Positions 25,985-34,650 of a DNA stretch of 64,000 bases are shown piece after piece. Position numbers and translations under genes: made by a program. The stretch comes from Actinomycetospora sp. TBRC 11914 (GTDB lineage Bacteria; Actinomycetota; Actinomycetes; Mycobacteriales; Pseudonocardiaceae), in NCBI RefSeq assembly GCF_012933465.1, contig NZ_JABBND010000011.1, positions 1 to 64,000 of the forward strand, written 5' to 3'. The first letter of the stretch is position 1, and each line of letters starts with the position of its first letter. The notes under the pieces were generated by a model. It had not been told where the DNA came from, did not search any database, and worked only from the letters and a program-made list of their open reading frames with translations.

Positions 25985-26931
25985 GCGACGGACCGGCGGC
26001 CGGCGAGCTCGGCGGCGAACCCCTCGCGCCAGGAGGGGAAGCGGGGTCGCCAATCCAGGTCCAGCCGGGCGCGGGCGTTGTCCGCGCCGCGCAGCTGCGT
26101 CATGAACGCCCGGCCCATGGCCCCGGCCGCGAGCGAGACCAGCCAGGACGGCACCACCGACGGCGCCGGCGCGTCGAGCAGCCGGGCGAGCTCGGGGACC
26201 CACTCCGAGACCGGTGCCGGGTCGTCGTCGACGATGTTCAGGACGCCCGGCGGCCGGCGACGGTCGAGCGTGGCGACGACGGCGCTCGCGGCGTCGTCGA
26301 CGTGGGTGAACGAGAAGACCGCGCGGCCATCCCGGACGAGCGGCATCTTCCCGGCCCGCACCGCGGCCACCGTCGATCCGTCGGCCGCGTATGGGGTGCC
26401 TGGCCCGTAGAGGTGCCCGAACCGCAGCACCGTGCCGTTCATCGCCCGGGTCCGCTGCTCGAGCTCCTCGAGCGCCTCCAGCGCCGGCCGGAAGGAGCGC
26501 GGCGGGTCCGCCCAGAAGGGATCGTCCTCGACGGCGGGTCCGGTGCCGTCGGGGTCGTAGGCGAAGGCGAGGCCCTCGGCGACGACCCGCCGCGCGCCGA
26601 CGTCCTGGGCGGCCCCCAGCAGATGCCGCGTGCCCTCGCGACGCAGCCGGTTCGTCGTCGCGAAGTCCCGGGCGAATCGTCGCGGCCGGAGCTCGCCCGG
26701 GATCGCGGTCATCAGGTTGACCACGGCATCGGGTCCCGCCGCGAGCACCGCGCTCCGGAGCGCCACGCGGTCCAGCGCGTCGGCCGCCACCACCCTCGCC
26801 CCGGTGCCGGCGAGCACTCCCCGCGGGTCGCCGCGCCGCGACAGCGCCGTCACGTCGTGCCCGACGGCCGTCAGCAACGGCACCACGGCCCGTCCGATCA
26901 CGCCGGTCGCTCCGGCCACCAGCACGCGCAT
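25981..26931 (-). CDS. NAD(P)-dependent epimerase/dehydratase (ECF41-associated)
   Basis: 316 residues from the ATG at 26931, preceded by GGGAGACC. The Rossmann motif is VLVAGATGVIGRAVVPLL. A later GHLYGPGTPYAADGS segment is typical of the extended SDR family, but I do not see a clear YxxxK. The pairing with an ECF41 sigma factor matches the known ECF41-COE arrangement, in which this gene is often the sigma factor's own target. The substrate is unknown. A longer frame to 26973 has no better start. Confidence 0.82.
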   Translation of the reverse strand: MRVLVAGATGVIGRAVVPLLTAVGHDVTALSRRGDPRGVLAGTGARVVAADALDRVALRSAVLAAGPDAVVNLMTAIPGELRPRRFARDFATTNRLRREGTRHLLGAAQDVGARRVVAEGLAFAYDPDGTGPAVEDDPFWADPPRSFRPALEALEELEQRTRAMNGTVLRFGHLYGPGTPYAADGSTVAAVRAGKMPLVRDGRAVFSFTHVDDAASAVVATLDRRRPPGVLNIVDDDPAPVSEWVPELARLLDAPAPSVVPSWLVSLAAGAMGRAFMTQLRGADNARARLDLDWRPRFPSWREGFAAELAGRRSVA

Positions 26932-27012
26932 CAGGGTCTCCCTCCCCCGTGGCCCCGGCTCGTCCGCGGTCACACCCTCCTCGGACGACGCAGCCGCTGG
27001 GAACGTGACAGC

Positions 27013-27576
27013 TCAGCTCGCGAGGATGGCGTCGACGACCGGCGCCATGGTGGCCACCACCTCCGCGGCCGGTGCCGTGGCGAGCGGCGGCAGCTCGAGG
27101 ACGTAGCGCGCGAGGGCGGTGCCCAGCATGAACGAGCCCAAGGCCGCGGCCCGCGCCTCGACGCCCGGATCCTCCGCGTCGGCGAGGTGGCGCACCATCA
27201 CCAGCACCTGGTCGGCGAACGTCTCGCGGACCCGGGCCGCCGCCTCCGAGCTGGTGGACGCCGACCGCAGCAGGACGGTGAGCACCTCGCCGGTCTCCGG
27301 GTCGTCCCACAGCGCCACGAAGCGCCGCGCGAGCGCGGTTCCCCGCTCGGCCTGCGGGACCTGCGAGAGGTCCGGGAGCGCCAGGTCCACGGCGGTGGCG
27401 GCCCGGAAGAGGTCGTCCTTGCTGCCGTAGTAGCGGATCACCATCGACGGATCGACCCCGGCGTCCGCGGCGACCGCCCGCACGGTGGTCCGCTCGTACC
27501 CGTGGGCCGCGAAGGCCCGTCGGGCGGCGGCGAGCACCGCCTCGCGCGCCGCGCGGGACCTCGTCGTGAACGCCAC
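27013..27576 (-). CDS. TetR-family regulator, divergent from FAD monooxygenase
   Basis: 187 residues with a GTG start (VAFTTRSRAAREAVLAAARR). The HTH segment TTVRAVAADAGVDPSMVIRY is followed by a YYGSKDDLF motif and a helical effector domain. The divergent gene is a flavin monooxygenase, and the 90 nt between them carry two copies of a perfect CCAAC/GTTGG inverted repeat. The regulator therefore probably represses the monooxygenase and itself. Confidence 0.87.
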   Translation of the reverse strand: MAFTTRSRAAREAVLAAARRAFAAHGYERTTVRAVAADAGVDPSMVIRYYGSKDDLFRAATAVDLALPDLSQVPQAERGTALARRFVALWDDPETGEVLTVLLRSASTSSEAAARVRETFADQVLVMVRHLADAEDPGVEARAAALGSFMLGTALARYVLELPPLATAPAAEVVATMAPVVDAILAS

Positions 27577-27588
27577 CGCGGCAATCTA

Positions 27589-27646
27589 CCAACAAGCGTT
27601 GGCAAACCGTGCCGCGCCGTCTAGCGTTGTTGCCAACAAGCGTTGG
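27589..27646. promoter_or_regulatory. Tandem operator: two CCAACAAGCGTTGG palindromes
   Basis: The 14-bp sequence CCAACAAGCGTTGG (arms CCAAC/GTTGG) occurs at 27589-27602 and again at 27633-27646. The following CAAAC is also repeated. Centres are 44 bp apart, about four helical turns. The first copy lies 13 nt upstream of the TetR start and the second 21 nt upstream of the monooxygenase start. One site per divergent gene is a natural layout for autoregulation plus target repression. Confidence 0.7.
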
Positions 27647-27666
27647 CAAACGATGGGTGGCAGACG

Positions 27667-28869
27667 ATGGACGACACGACGACGACGTCGGTGCTGGTCG
27701 CGGGGGCCGGGCCGGTGGGCCTGGCACTGGCGGTGCGCCTGGCCGCGGCCGGTGTCCCGCACCTGGTGATCGAGCGGGCGGCGGCGCCTGCGACGACCTC
27801 GCGCGCCGCCGTCGTCCACGCCCGCACGCTCGAGGTCCTCGACGCCCTCGACGTCGCGGATGCGCTGGTGGCACGGGGTGTGGTGGTGCCGCACTTCGCG
27901 GTCCGCGACCGCGACCGGACCCTGCTGCGGGTCGACTTCACCGGACTCCCGACCCGCTACCCGTACACCCTGATGGTCCCCCAGGACGTCACCGAGCAGG
28001 TCCTCACCGAGACCCTCGAGGCACGGGGCGGCGCGGTGCGCCACGGCCACACGCTGACCGGGTACGACGTCGACGGGGACGGCCGGGTCGTCGCCCGGGT
28101 CGACGGCCCGGACGGTCGCCTCACGGTGCGGGCCGACCACCTCGTCGGCGCCGACGGGATGCACTCCCACGTCCGGGCGCTGGCCGGCATCGACTTCACC
28201 GGAGCCGCCTACGCCCAGTCGTTCGTCCTCGCCGACGTCGTGCTCGAGGCCGACCTGCCGACCGACGAGGTCCAGCTGTTCTTCTCCCCGCACGGCCTGG
28301 TCGTCGTCGCGCCGCTGCCGCTCGGCCGCCGACGGATCGTGGCCACCGTGGACACCGCGCCGGAACACCCCGGGCCGGAGGAGATCGCCTCGCTGCTCGC
28401 CGACCGCGGCCCTCGCTCCGGCGTCCGGGTGCGCGAGCTGGTGTGGAGCTCGCGGTTCCGGGTGCACCACCGTCTCGCCCGGCACTACCGGCGGGGCCCG
28501 GTCCTGCTGGCCGGGGACGCGGCCCACGTGCACAGCCCGGCCGGCGGGCAGGGGATGAACACCGGCATCCAGGACGCCGTCGACCTCGGTGCCCGGCTCG
28601 CCGCGGTGCACGACGGCGAGGACCCGGCTCTCCTGGACGGCTACGAGCGGGATCGCCGGCCGGTCGCGCGGCAGGTCGTGGCGGTCACCGACCGCATGAC
28701 CCGCGCGGCGACCCTGTCGGGCGTCCCGGCCCGGATGCGCAACGTCGTCCTGCGCGGACTGGACGGGCTGCCGCCGGCGCGGCGGGCGGCGGCGATGAAC
28801 CTCTCGGAGCTCGCGACGCCCCTGCCCTTCGGAAGCGACGGCACCGCGGTCGCGGTCGGGTCGCCATGA
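27667..28869 (+). CDS. FAD-dependent aromatic-ring monooxygenase (PHBH family)
   Basis: 400 residues. The dinucleotide motif VLVAGAGPVGLALAVRLAAA (about residues 8-27), the middle DHLVGADGMHSHVR motif and the second FAD motif GPVLLAGDAAHVHSPAGGQG with NTGIQDA identify the group A flavoprotein monooxygenases. These hydroxylate phenolic rings or polyketides. I placed the start at ATG 27667, since an earlier TTG lies inside the operator. Probably regulated by the divergent TetR. Confidence 0.87.
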   Translation: MDDTTTTSVLVAGAGPVGLALAVRLAAAGVPHLVIERAAAPATTSRAAVVHARTLEVLDALDVADALVARGVVVPHFAVRDRDRTLLRVDFTGLPTRYPYTLMVPQDVTEQVLTETLEARGGAVRHGHTLTGYDVDGDGRVVARVDGPDGRLTVRADHLVGADGMHSHVRALAGIDFTGAAYAQSFVLADVVLEADLPTDEVQLFFSPHGLVVVAPLPLGRRRIVATVDTAPEHPGPEEIASLLADRGPRSGVRVRELVWSSRFRVHHRLARHYRRGPVLLAGDAAHVHSPAGGQGMNTGIQDAVDLGARLAAVHDGEDPALLDGYERDRRPVARQVVAVTDRMTRAATLSGVPARMRNVVLRGLDGLPPARRAAAMNLSELATPLPFGSDGTAVAVGSP

Positions 28870-28926
28870 CCGTCGCCGATCGGGCGGGACGTCGCGATCG
28901 GCGTCGTGATCGGGGACGCTGATCCG

Positions 28927-29532
28927 GTGCGCATCGAGGTCGTGGTGTTCGAGGGGTTCGACGATCTGGACGCCTTCGCTCCCCACGAGGTCCTGCACCA
29001 CGCCGCCGCGGGCCGGCCGGACTGGGAGGTGCGTCTGGTCGGTGTGGACGGTCCGGCGACGGTCACCAGCGCGCGCGGGGTGGTGGTGAGCGTGGCCGAG
29101 GGGCTCGGCGAGCCGGACGGCGTCATCGTCCCCGGCGGTCCGTGGCGCGACCCCGACACCGGCGTCGGCGCCGAGATCGCCCGCGGTGTGCTCGCCGGGC
29201 GTCTCACCGCGCTCACCACGCGGACGCGGTGGATCGCCTCGGTGTGCACCGGCGCGATGCTGCTCGCCGCGGCCGGTCTGACCACGGGACGACCCGCGGT
29301 GACCCACCACGCCGCGCTCGACGCCCTCGCCGCCACCGGGGCCCTGGTCCGCCCGGGACGCCGCGTCGTCGACGACGGCGACGTGATCACCGCCGGCGGG
29401 ATCACCAGCGGTCTCGACCTCGCCCTGCACCTCGTCGCGCGCGAGCTCGGTCCGGCGACGGCGCGGGACGTCGCGGCCCTGATCGAGTACGTGCCGCAGA
29501 TCGACCTCGACGACACCGGGCCACCCTCCTGA
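28927..29532 (+). CDS. DJ-1/PfpI (GATase-1-like) family protein
   Basis: About 201 residues from the GTG at 28927 (VRIEVVVFEGFDDLDAF, the usual family start); another GTG at 28906 is possible. The nucleophile elbow is IASVCTGAMLLAAAGL, with the family Cys, and an early acidic residue (VVFEGF) matches the Cys-activating Glu. Family members include glyoxalases, isonitrile hydratases and regulators' sensor domains. It follows the FAD monooxygenase by 57 nt and probably shares its transcript. The substrate is unknown. Confidence 0.8.
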   Translation: MRIEVVVFEGFDDLDAFAPHEVLHHAAAGRPDWEVRLVGVDGPATVTSARGVVVSVAEGLGEPDGVIVPGGPWRDPDTGVGAEIARGVLAGRLTALTTRTRWIASVCTGAMLLAAAGLTTGRPAVTHHAALDALAATGALVRPGRRVVDDGDVITAGGITSGLDLALHLVARELGPATARDVAALIEYVPQIDLDDTGPPS

Positions 29533-29588
29533 GCCTGGTCGCGGGATGCGCGGGTCACGAGGTCGGCCGGGCCGCACCGGGCCTCGCG

Positions 29589-30041
29589 TCAGGCGAGCGC
29601 CTCCGCGGCGCGTGCGACCCCCGGCCGCGGGCCCCCGGCGCCGGGCGCCACGAGGACGTCCTTCTCCGTGCGGACACGAGCCGAGGGGTCGCGCTCGGCC
29701 TCGGGCGACGGCGGCCCGGGACGGCGAGGGAGCCGCTCCTCCGCGGCGACCAGCGCGTGGTAGGCGTCCCAGTACGCGCGGGTGGCCAGGTACGCGCACG
29801 CGGTGCGGACGGCACACAGACCCGGGTGCTCGACGCCGGGAGACGCCCACGGACCGGGCGTCAGGAGGGCGACCTCGCGGCGCAGGCGCGCTTCGAGAGC
29901 ACCCGAGGTGACCTCGGGATGCGGGGTCCGGAGGTCGTTGAGCAACTGCAGTCCCCGCGGGATCGCGGCGGCCAGCGTGGGCAGGCCGCCACCGTTCGGC
30001 CTCGCGCCGGTCTCGATCCCCGGGTTCTCGGGCTGCGACAT
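29589..30041 (-). CDS. Hypothetical protein
   Basis: 150 residues from ATG 30041 (MSQPENPGIETG...), with GAGGAG about 10 nt upstream; the frame is open to 30083. The middle (RGLQLLNDLRTPHPEVTSGA, then CAVRTACAYLATRAYWDAYH) is helical, and the final 40 residues are Pro/Arg/Glu-rich. No motif is recognised. It is divergent from the UbiX/UbiD operon, with a CTA-N7-TAG motif between them, so it may share control with that operon. Confidence 0.6.
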   Translation of the reverse strand: MSQPENPGIETGARPNGGGLPTLAAAIPRGLQLLNDLRTPHPEVTSGALEARLRREVALLTPGPWASPGVEHPGLCAVRTACAYLATRAYWDAYHALVAAEERLPRRPGPPSPEAERDPSARVRTEKDVLVAPGAGGPRPGVARAAEALA

Positions 30042-30114
30042 CGACAGAGCCTCCTCGCTCTCCGCGGGGCGACACGTCGGCACACTCGGTTGACGGCCAC
30101 TCCGGTACCCCCTA

Positions 30115-30131
30115 ATCTACAGACTTTAGAT
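30115..30131. promoter_or_regulatory. CTA-N7-TAG motif, copy 1 (upstream of ubiX)
   Basis: ATCTA-N7-TAGAT, the most symmetrical of the six copies, 70 nt upstream of the ubiX start and 73 nt upstream of the divergent hypothetical gene. Read on the minus strand it is TCTAAAGTCTGTAG. Symmetry and position suggest an operator rather than a promoter box. Confidence 0.6.
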
Positions 30132-30201
30132 AACAGGTCAATGGTCGACTCCGCCATCGGCCGTCGCCGACACGCGCACGGCATCCGCCCGAGGAGCTCG
30201 C

Positions 30202-30789
30202 ATGCCAACCACGGGAGCGAGCCGGACCGATACCCGCCGGCTGGTCGTCGGGGTGTCGGGCTCCAGCGCGCCCCAGCTCGCCCATGCGCTCCTCCGCGCG
30301 ACCAGCGTGCTCGAGCGGGTCGAGACGCACCTGGTCGTCAGCGAGGGGGCGGGCGAGTCCATCAAGCACGAGATGGGGCTCTCGGTCGGCGACTTCGAGC
30401 GCCTGGCCGACGTGGTGCACGACCCCCGTGATCTCGCGGCCCCGATCTCGTCCGGCTCGTTCCGCACCGCCGGGATGACGGTGGTGCCGTGCTCGATGAA
30501 GACCCTCGCGGCGGTCGCCACCGGGTTCACCGGGGACCTGGTCGCCCGGGCGGCGGACGTGTGCCTCAAGGAGCGCCGCCGGCTGGTCCTGGTCACGCGG
30601 GAGACCCCGCTCAACCTCGTCCACATCCGCAACATGGAGACGGTGACCCTGGCCGGGGCGACCGTGCTGCCGCCGGTCCCGGCCTTCTACCACCGGCCCG
30701 AGTCCATCGACGACCTGCTCGACCAGACCGTCGGCAAGGTCCTCGACCAGTTCGACATCGAGCACGACCTGTTCCGGCGGTGGGCGTGA
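30202..30789 (+). CDS. ubiX: UbiX-family flavin prenyltransferase
   Basis: 195 residues. The N-terminal RRLVVGVSGSSAPQLAHALL, the middle AGMTVVPCSMKTLAAVATGF, and LVLVTRETPLNLVHIRNMET with the TVLPPVPAFYHRP segment are diagnostic for UbiX. UbiX prenylates reduced FMN to make prenyl-FMN, the cofactor of UbiD decarboxylases; the partner UbiD gene is two genes downstream. GAGGAG precedes the ATG. The short basic N-terminal extension (residues 1-12) is unremarkable. The operon corresponds to vdc-type aromatic acid decarboxylase clusters. Confidence 0.92.
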   Translation: MPTTGASRTDTRRLVVGVSGSSAPQLAHALLRATSVLERVETHLVVSEGAGESIKHEMGLSVGDFERLADVVHDPRDLAAPISSGSFRTAGMTVVPCSMKTLAAVATGFTGDLVARAADVCLKERRRLVLVTRETPLNLVHIRNMETVTLAGATVLPPVPAFYHRPESIDDLLDQTVGKVLDQFDIEHDLFRRWA

Positions 30790-31247
30790 AGGTCCCCGAC
30801 GAGGTGATCGAGGCGGTGGCGGGCGTCCCCGTCGTCGGCGAGCACGACCTGGTCCTCCCCCTCGTCACGGTGGGCCCGCACGGGCATCCCCACGTGTGCC
30901 TCCTCGGTCGCGCCGAGCTCGAGGCCGAACCGGACGCGGTCCACGCGGTCGTCGCGGGCTCCCGCACGCAGGCCAACCTCCGGGAGCGCGGGCAGGCCGG
31001 GCTCGTCGTCCTCACGCCCTTCGCCGCGATCGACCTCGCGCTCGACGTCGTCGCGCTCGGCGAGGACCCCCGGTGGCTGCCGGTGAGCTTCGCGGTGGCC
31101 TCCGCGGACGTCGTGGCCGTCGGGCCGGAGTGGGGGGCACCGCTGGAACCGGCCCGGTTCCTGGTCACCGACCAGGTCGTCGCCGCGGAGGACTGGCCGC
31201 GGGCACAGCGGGTGCTCGCGGCACTGCGAGAGGGGAAGCGAACGTGA
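30786..31247 (+). CDS. Flavin-binding split-barrel (PNPOx-like) protein between UbiX and UbiD
   Basis: 153 residues with a GTG start overlapping the ubiX stop (GTGA), and its stop overlapping the ubiD GTG. The alternating hydrophobic strands (LVLPLVTVGPHGHPHVCLLG, then GLVVLTPFAAIDLALDVVAL) fit the pyridoxamine-5'-phosphate-oxidase-like FMN-binding split barrel. Small accessory genes accompany many UbiD operons (vdcD, for example), but this fold differs. It may bind, deliver or oxidise the prenyl-FMN cofactor, or act on the product; both ideas are inference. Confidence 0.7.
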   Translation: MKVPDEVIEAVAGVPVVGEHDLVLPLVTVGPHGHPHVCLLGRAELEAEPDAVHAVVAGSRTQANLRERGQAGLVVLTPFAAIDLALDVVALGEDPRWLPVSFAVASADVVAVGPEWGAPLEPARFLVTDQVVAAEDWPRAQRVLAALREGKRT

Positions 31248-32734
31248 CAGTTGCGCGTGCGTCGGGCACCGGTCTCCACCACCTGCGCTCGATCGACGAG
31301 TACCTCGCGGCGCTCGCGGCGCACGACGACGTCCTGGAGATCGACGACCCCGTCGACCTCCACCTCGAGGCCGCGGCCGGCATCCGGTACGCCTTCGAGC
31401 ACGACCTCCCGGCGCTGGTCTACAGCAACCTGGTCGGCCACCCGGGGTACCGCCTCATGGGTGGGCTGGCGCCCTACTCCTCCGACCCCCGGCACCGCTA
31501 CGCCCGGGTCGCCGTCGCGCTCGGACTGCCGTGGGAGACCCACCCCCTCGAGATCGTGGACCGCATGGCCGCGATCGACGCCGAGAAGGATCTGGTGCCG
31601 CCGGTCGTCGTCCCCGACCGGAGCGGCCGGGTCCTGCTGCCCGAGGTCGACCTGTTCGCGATCCCCTCACCGCGGCTGCACGAGGGCGACGGGGGCGACT
31701 ACCTCAACTCGATCGGGACGATGATCGCCCGCACGCCCGACGGTTCCTGGACGAACTGGCACGTCTGCCGGGTGATGCGGCTCGACGCCCGACGGCTGAC
31801 GATCTGGACCCGTCCCTTCCAGCACTTCGGGATGATCTACTCGAAGTGGCGCAAGCTCGGTGAGCCGATGCCGTTCGCCCTCGCGCTCACCCCCGAGCCG
31901 GCGGCGACCGTCCTGTCCGGGCTGCGTGCGCCCGACTTCGTCGACGAGGCCGCGTTCCTCGGCGGCTGGTTCGGCGAGCCCCTGGAGGTCACGCGCGCCC
32001 ACTCGGTCGACCTGGACGTGCCGGCCACCGCGCAGGTCGTGATCGAGGGGTACGTCCAGCCCGAGGACCGGGCCGCCGAGGGCCCCTTCGGCGAGTTCCA
32101 CGGCTACCTCATCCCCGGCGAGCAGGACCACGAGCTCGTCGGGGAGGTCACCGCGATCTCGGCGGTGCCGCGGCCCCTCCTCGGCGCCGTCCCGGCTGGG
32201 AAGCCGGTCGACGACGACCACACCCTCAACCAGCTCGGCCAGTCCGTCCTGCAGCGCCGCGCGCTGCGCGACGCCGGGCTCCCCGTGGACCAGGTCTGGC
32301 TCAACCCCGAGGGGGCCAACCACTTCGCGGTGGTCACCGTCCGGCCGGGGTGGTCCTCGGAGGTGGCGGGAGGCTCCGCCGAGCTCGTCCGGACCATCGC
32401 CGAGACCATGCTGACGCGGTGTGCGGCGACCGCGATCCTGACGCGCGTCCTCGTCGTGGAGAACGACGTCGACCCCACCGCACTGCGCGACGTCCTGTGG
32501 GCCCTCGCCACCCGTGTCCGTCCCGGGAGCGACCACGTCGTCAAGAGCCGCGTGATCTTCAACCTCTCGCCGATCTTCACCCCGGAGGAGCGCGCGGCCC
32601 ACCACGGTCCGCTGACCTTCCACAACGGGTTGATCGAGGACGCGGCCACCCCGGCGATCCCGTCGACCTTCGAGTCGGTCTACCCGGAAGCGGTCAAGCA
32701 GCGCATCGCGACGCTGTTGGCGAAGCACCTCTGA
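31244..32734 (+). CDS. UbiD-family prenyl-FMN-dependent decarboxylase
   Basis: 496 residues, typical length. Key blocks are LEIDDPVDLHLEAAAGIRYA, GDYLNSIGTMIARTPDGSW (metal-site segment), WNWH-like TNWHVCRVMRL, FALALTPEPAATVLSGL, and EGPFGEFHGYLIPGEQDHE carrying one of the conserved Glu residues. UbiD enzymes reversibly (de)carboxylate aromatic or unsaturated acids using prenyl-FMN made by UbiX. The GTG start overlaps the preceding stop. Substrate class (phenolic acid, protocatechuate-like) is suggested only by analogy to vdc clusters. Confidence 0.92.
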   Translation: MTVARASGTGLHHLRSIDEYLAALAAHDDVLEIDDPVDLHLEAAAGIRYAFEHDLPALVYSNLVGHPGYRLMGGLAPYSSDPRHRYARVAVALGLPWETHPLEIVDRMAAIDAEKDLVPPVVVPDRSGRVLLPEVDLFAIPSPRLHEGDGGDYLNSIGTMIARTPDGSWTNWHVCRVMRLDARRLTIWTRPFQHFGMIYSKWRKLGEPMPFALALTPEPAATVLSGLRAPDFVDEAAFLGGWFGEPLEVTRAHSVDLDVPATAQVVIEGYVQPEDRAAEGPFGEFHGYLIPGEQDHELVGEVTAISAVPRPLLGAVPAGKPVDDDHTLNQLGQSVLQRRALRDAGLPVDQVWLNPEGANHFAVVTVRPGWSSEVAGGSAELVRTIAETMLTRCAATAILTRVLVVENDVDPTALRDVLWALATRVRPGSDHVVKSRVIFNLSPIFTPEERAAHHGPLTFHNGLIEDAATPAIPSTFESVYPEAVKQRIATLLAKHL

Positions 32735-32919
32735 AACGGGCCGAAATTCGGTGGCATGACCTCGGAAGTGTCGCCGGGCGAGATCGGTCGGTTCGGAGGA
32801 TCTCGGGCCGGGTATCACGAACTCGAAACGGAGCGTGCGAGGTCGGGACACGACCCGGAGCCCCCGGATTCGACGACCTCGCGACAATCGTTCCGCTCCC
32901 TCGCCAGAGAGGCAATTCC

Positions 32920-33177
32920 ATGGAAGCCACTGCCCGTATCCGTGCCGGCATCACGGCCATCGTGCTCGCCCTCGTGGTGGCCGGGGTGGGCCTGGTCAGC
33001 AGCGGCTCCGGGGGCTCGACCACCAGCTCGCAGGGCCTGGGGTGGCCGATCTTCGTGGGAGCCGTCCTGCTCGTCCTCGGGGTGGCGGCGCTGGTGTCCG
33101 GGCTCCGGAACCGCCGGCACGAGCGGCGGACCGCGAGCTCGATCCCCGGCCTGGAGGACGAGCGCACGAAGGACTGA
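32920..33177 (+). CDS. Small membrane protein with two TM helices
   Basis: 85 residues. A short N-terminus is followed by a hydrophobic helix (ITAIVLALVVAGVGLVSSGS), a Ser/Gly loop, a second helix (WPIFVGAVLLVLGVAALVSG) and a charged tail. AGAGAGG lies 8 nt upstream of the ATG. No known function. It comes 185 nt after ubiD and may be its last, loosely linked partner; a terminator hairpin follows. Confidence 0.65.
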   Translation: MEATARIRAGITAIVLALVVAGVGLVSSGSGGSTTSSQGLGWPIFVGAVLLVLGVAALVSGLRNRRHERRTASSIPGLEDERTKD

Positions 33178-33184
33178 ACCGCGC

Positions 33185-33216
33185 GTGGCCGACCCGGCGT
33201 GAGCCGGGCCGGCCAC
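33185..33216. terminator. Bidirectional terminator hairpin
   Basis: A 14-bp stem with a single mismatch (arms 33185-33198 and 33203-33216) and a GTGA loop sits between the stops of two convergent genes, the small membrane protein and the P450. No U-tract is seen, as is common in actinomycetes. Confidence 0.7.
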
Positions 33217-33222
33217 CGCCGG

Positions 33223-34494
33223 TCACGCCGCGGGAGCCTGCGCCTCCGCCGTGAACTCCAGGGGCAGCACCGCGACCCCACGCACCTGACTGGCGTGCGA
33301 GATCGGCGGGTTGTCCGCCTCGAGGCGGTAGTCCGGGATCCGCTGATGGATCTCCGCGAGGGCGATGGCGAGCTCCACCCGGGCCAGGTGGGAGCCCAGG
33401 CACCGGTGCGGTCCGGCGCCGAACGAGAGGTGCCGGTTCGGCGACCGGTCGAGCTGCAGCTCGGTCGGTGCGTCGAACTGTGACGGGTCGCGGTTGACGC
33501 CGGAGAGGATCACGACCATCTGGTCGCCCTCCTTCAGGTGCACGCCGCCGAGGTCGACGTCCTTCGTGGCGCGGCGGCCCATCGAGATCGCCGCCTCGAT
33601 GCGCAGCAGCTCCTCGACCGCCTGCGGGATCGACTCCGGGTCGTCGATGATGCGCTGCCGCTGCTCCGGACGCTCCGCGAGGTACATCATGCTCCAGGCG
33701 AGCGTCCCCTGGACGGTGTGCAGACCGGCGATGAGCAGCAGGAAGAACATGCTGAAGAGCTCGGGGTCGGTGAGCAGCCGTTCCTCACAGTCGATCTCGA
33801 TGGGCGTGTTCATGACGGCCGAGGTGACGTCCTGCTCGGGGTCGAGCGTCTCGGCGCGCCGCTTCGCGACCACCTCGCCGAAGTACCCGTAGAGCCGCTG
33901 TCCGGCCTCAGCCTTGGCCGCATCGGACTCCTCATCGGTGGCACCTGGCTTGCCGACGAGGATGGTGTCGACGCTCTCGGTGAACATCGGGGCGTCCTCG
34001 ACCGGCCACCCCATCAGCGCGAGGAACATCTGGGTGGGCAGCTCGTGCGCGAACTCGGAGATGAACTCGCAGCGGCCCCGACCGGCGAACCCGTCGAGGA
34101 GCTTCCCCGTGAGCTCGCGGATCTTCGGCTCCAGCTCGCGCATCCGCTTCGGGTTGAACAGCGGCTGGAGCGCGTGGCGGAACGCGGTGTGCTGCGGCGG
34201 GTCGATCTCGAGCGGGATGAACCGGTCGGTCCCCTGCTGGAGCAGGTTGTTGGGGAAGCTCGAGAAGGTCTGCGCGTCACGGAGCACCGCGTGGGCCTCC
34301 TCGTAGCCCGTGACGATCCAGTGGCCGCCGTGGGCCGTCGAGTAGACGACCGGCCCCTTCGCCCGCAGCGCCGACACCTTCTCGGGCACCTGGTCGACGG
34401 GGCCGGCGTTCGACTGGTCGTGGATGTCGAAGTCGACGACGAGGTGCTCAGGGACCTGGTCGACGGTCGTCGCCATCGTGTACCGCTTCGACAC
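33223..34494 (-). CDS. Cytochrome P450 with atypical I-helix (AGLHTV)
   Basis: 423 residues from a GTG at 34494 with AGAGGAG 6 nt upstream; the frame is open further, but this start has the best ribosome site. The haem motif is FGAGPHRCLG with Cys365, and E295-L-L-R298 is present. The I-helix oxygen-activation motif, usually AG-x-D/E-T, reads AGLHT (residues 256-260), with His in place of the acid. Partner ferredoxin and reductase genes are absent from the window. A CTA-N7-TAG motif lies about 160 nt upstream. Confidence 0.9.
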   Translation of the reverse strand: MSKRYTMATTVDQVPEHLVVDFDIHDQSNAGPVDQVPEKVSALRAKGPVVYSTAHGGHWIVTGYEEAHAVLRDAQTFSSFPNNLLQQGTDRFIPLEIDPPQHTAFRHALQPLFNPKRMRELEPKIRELTGKLLDGFAGRGRCEFISEFAHELPTQMFLALMGWPVEDAPMFTESVDTILVGKPGATDEESDAAKAEAGQRLYGYFGEVVAKRRAETLDPEQDVTSAVMNTPIEIDCEERLLTDPELFSMFFLLLIAGLHTVQGTLAWSMMYLAERPEQRQRIIDDPESIPQAVEELLRIEAAISMGRRATKDVDLGGVHLKEGDQMVVILSGVNRDPSQFDAPTELQLDRSPNRHLSFGAGPHRCLGSHLARVELAIALAEIHQRIPDYRLEADNPPISHASQVRGVAVLPLEFTAEAQAPAA

Positions 34495-34650
34495 GAGAAC
34501 TCCTCTCGGCAGAGCGATCCCGCTCGCGTGGACGTGGTCCGATGCCGGGGCCGCCGGGGCGGCCGCATCGCGCGTGGTGGACGTGGCGCGGAGCGCGGGG
34601 CTCCCCGCCACAGCTCACGGTGAGCCCTCCGACCCTCACTGTGAGCGAAA

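Noticed and set aside
27643-27666. TTG start for the FAD monooxygenase
   Set aside because: It lies inside the CCAAC/GTTGG operator; the ATG at 27667 gives the usual short N-terminus.
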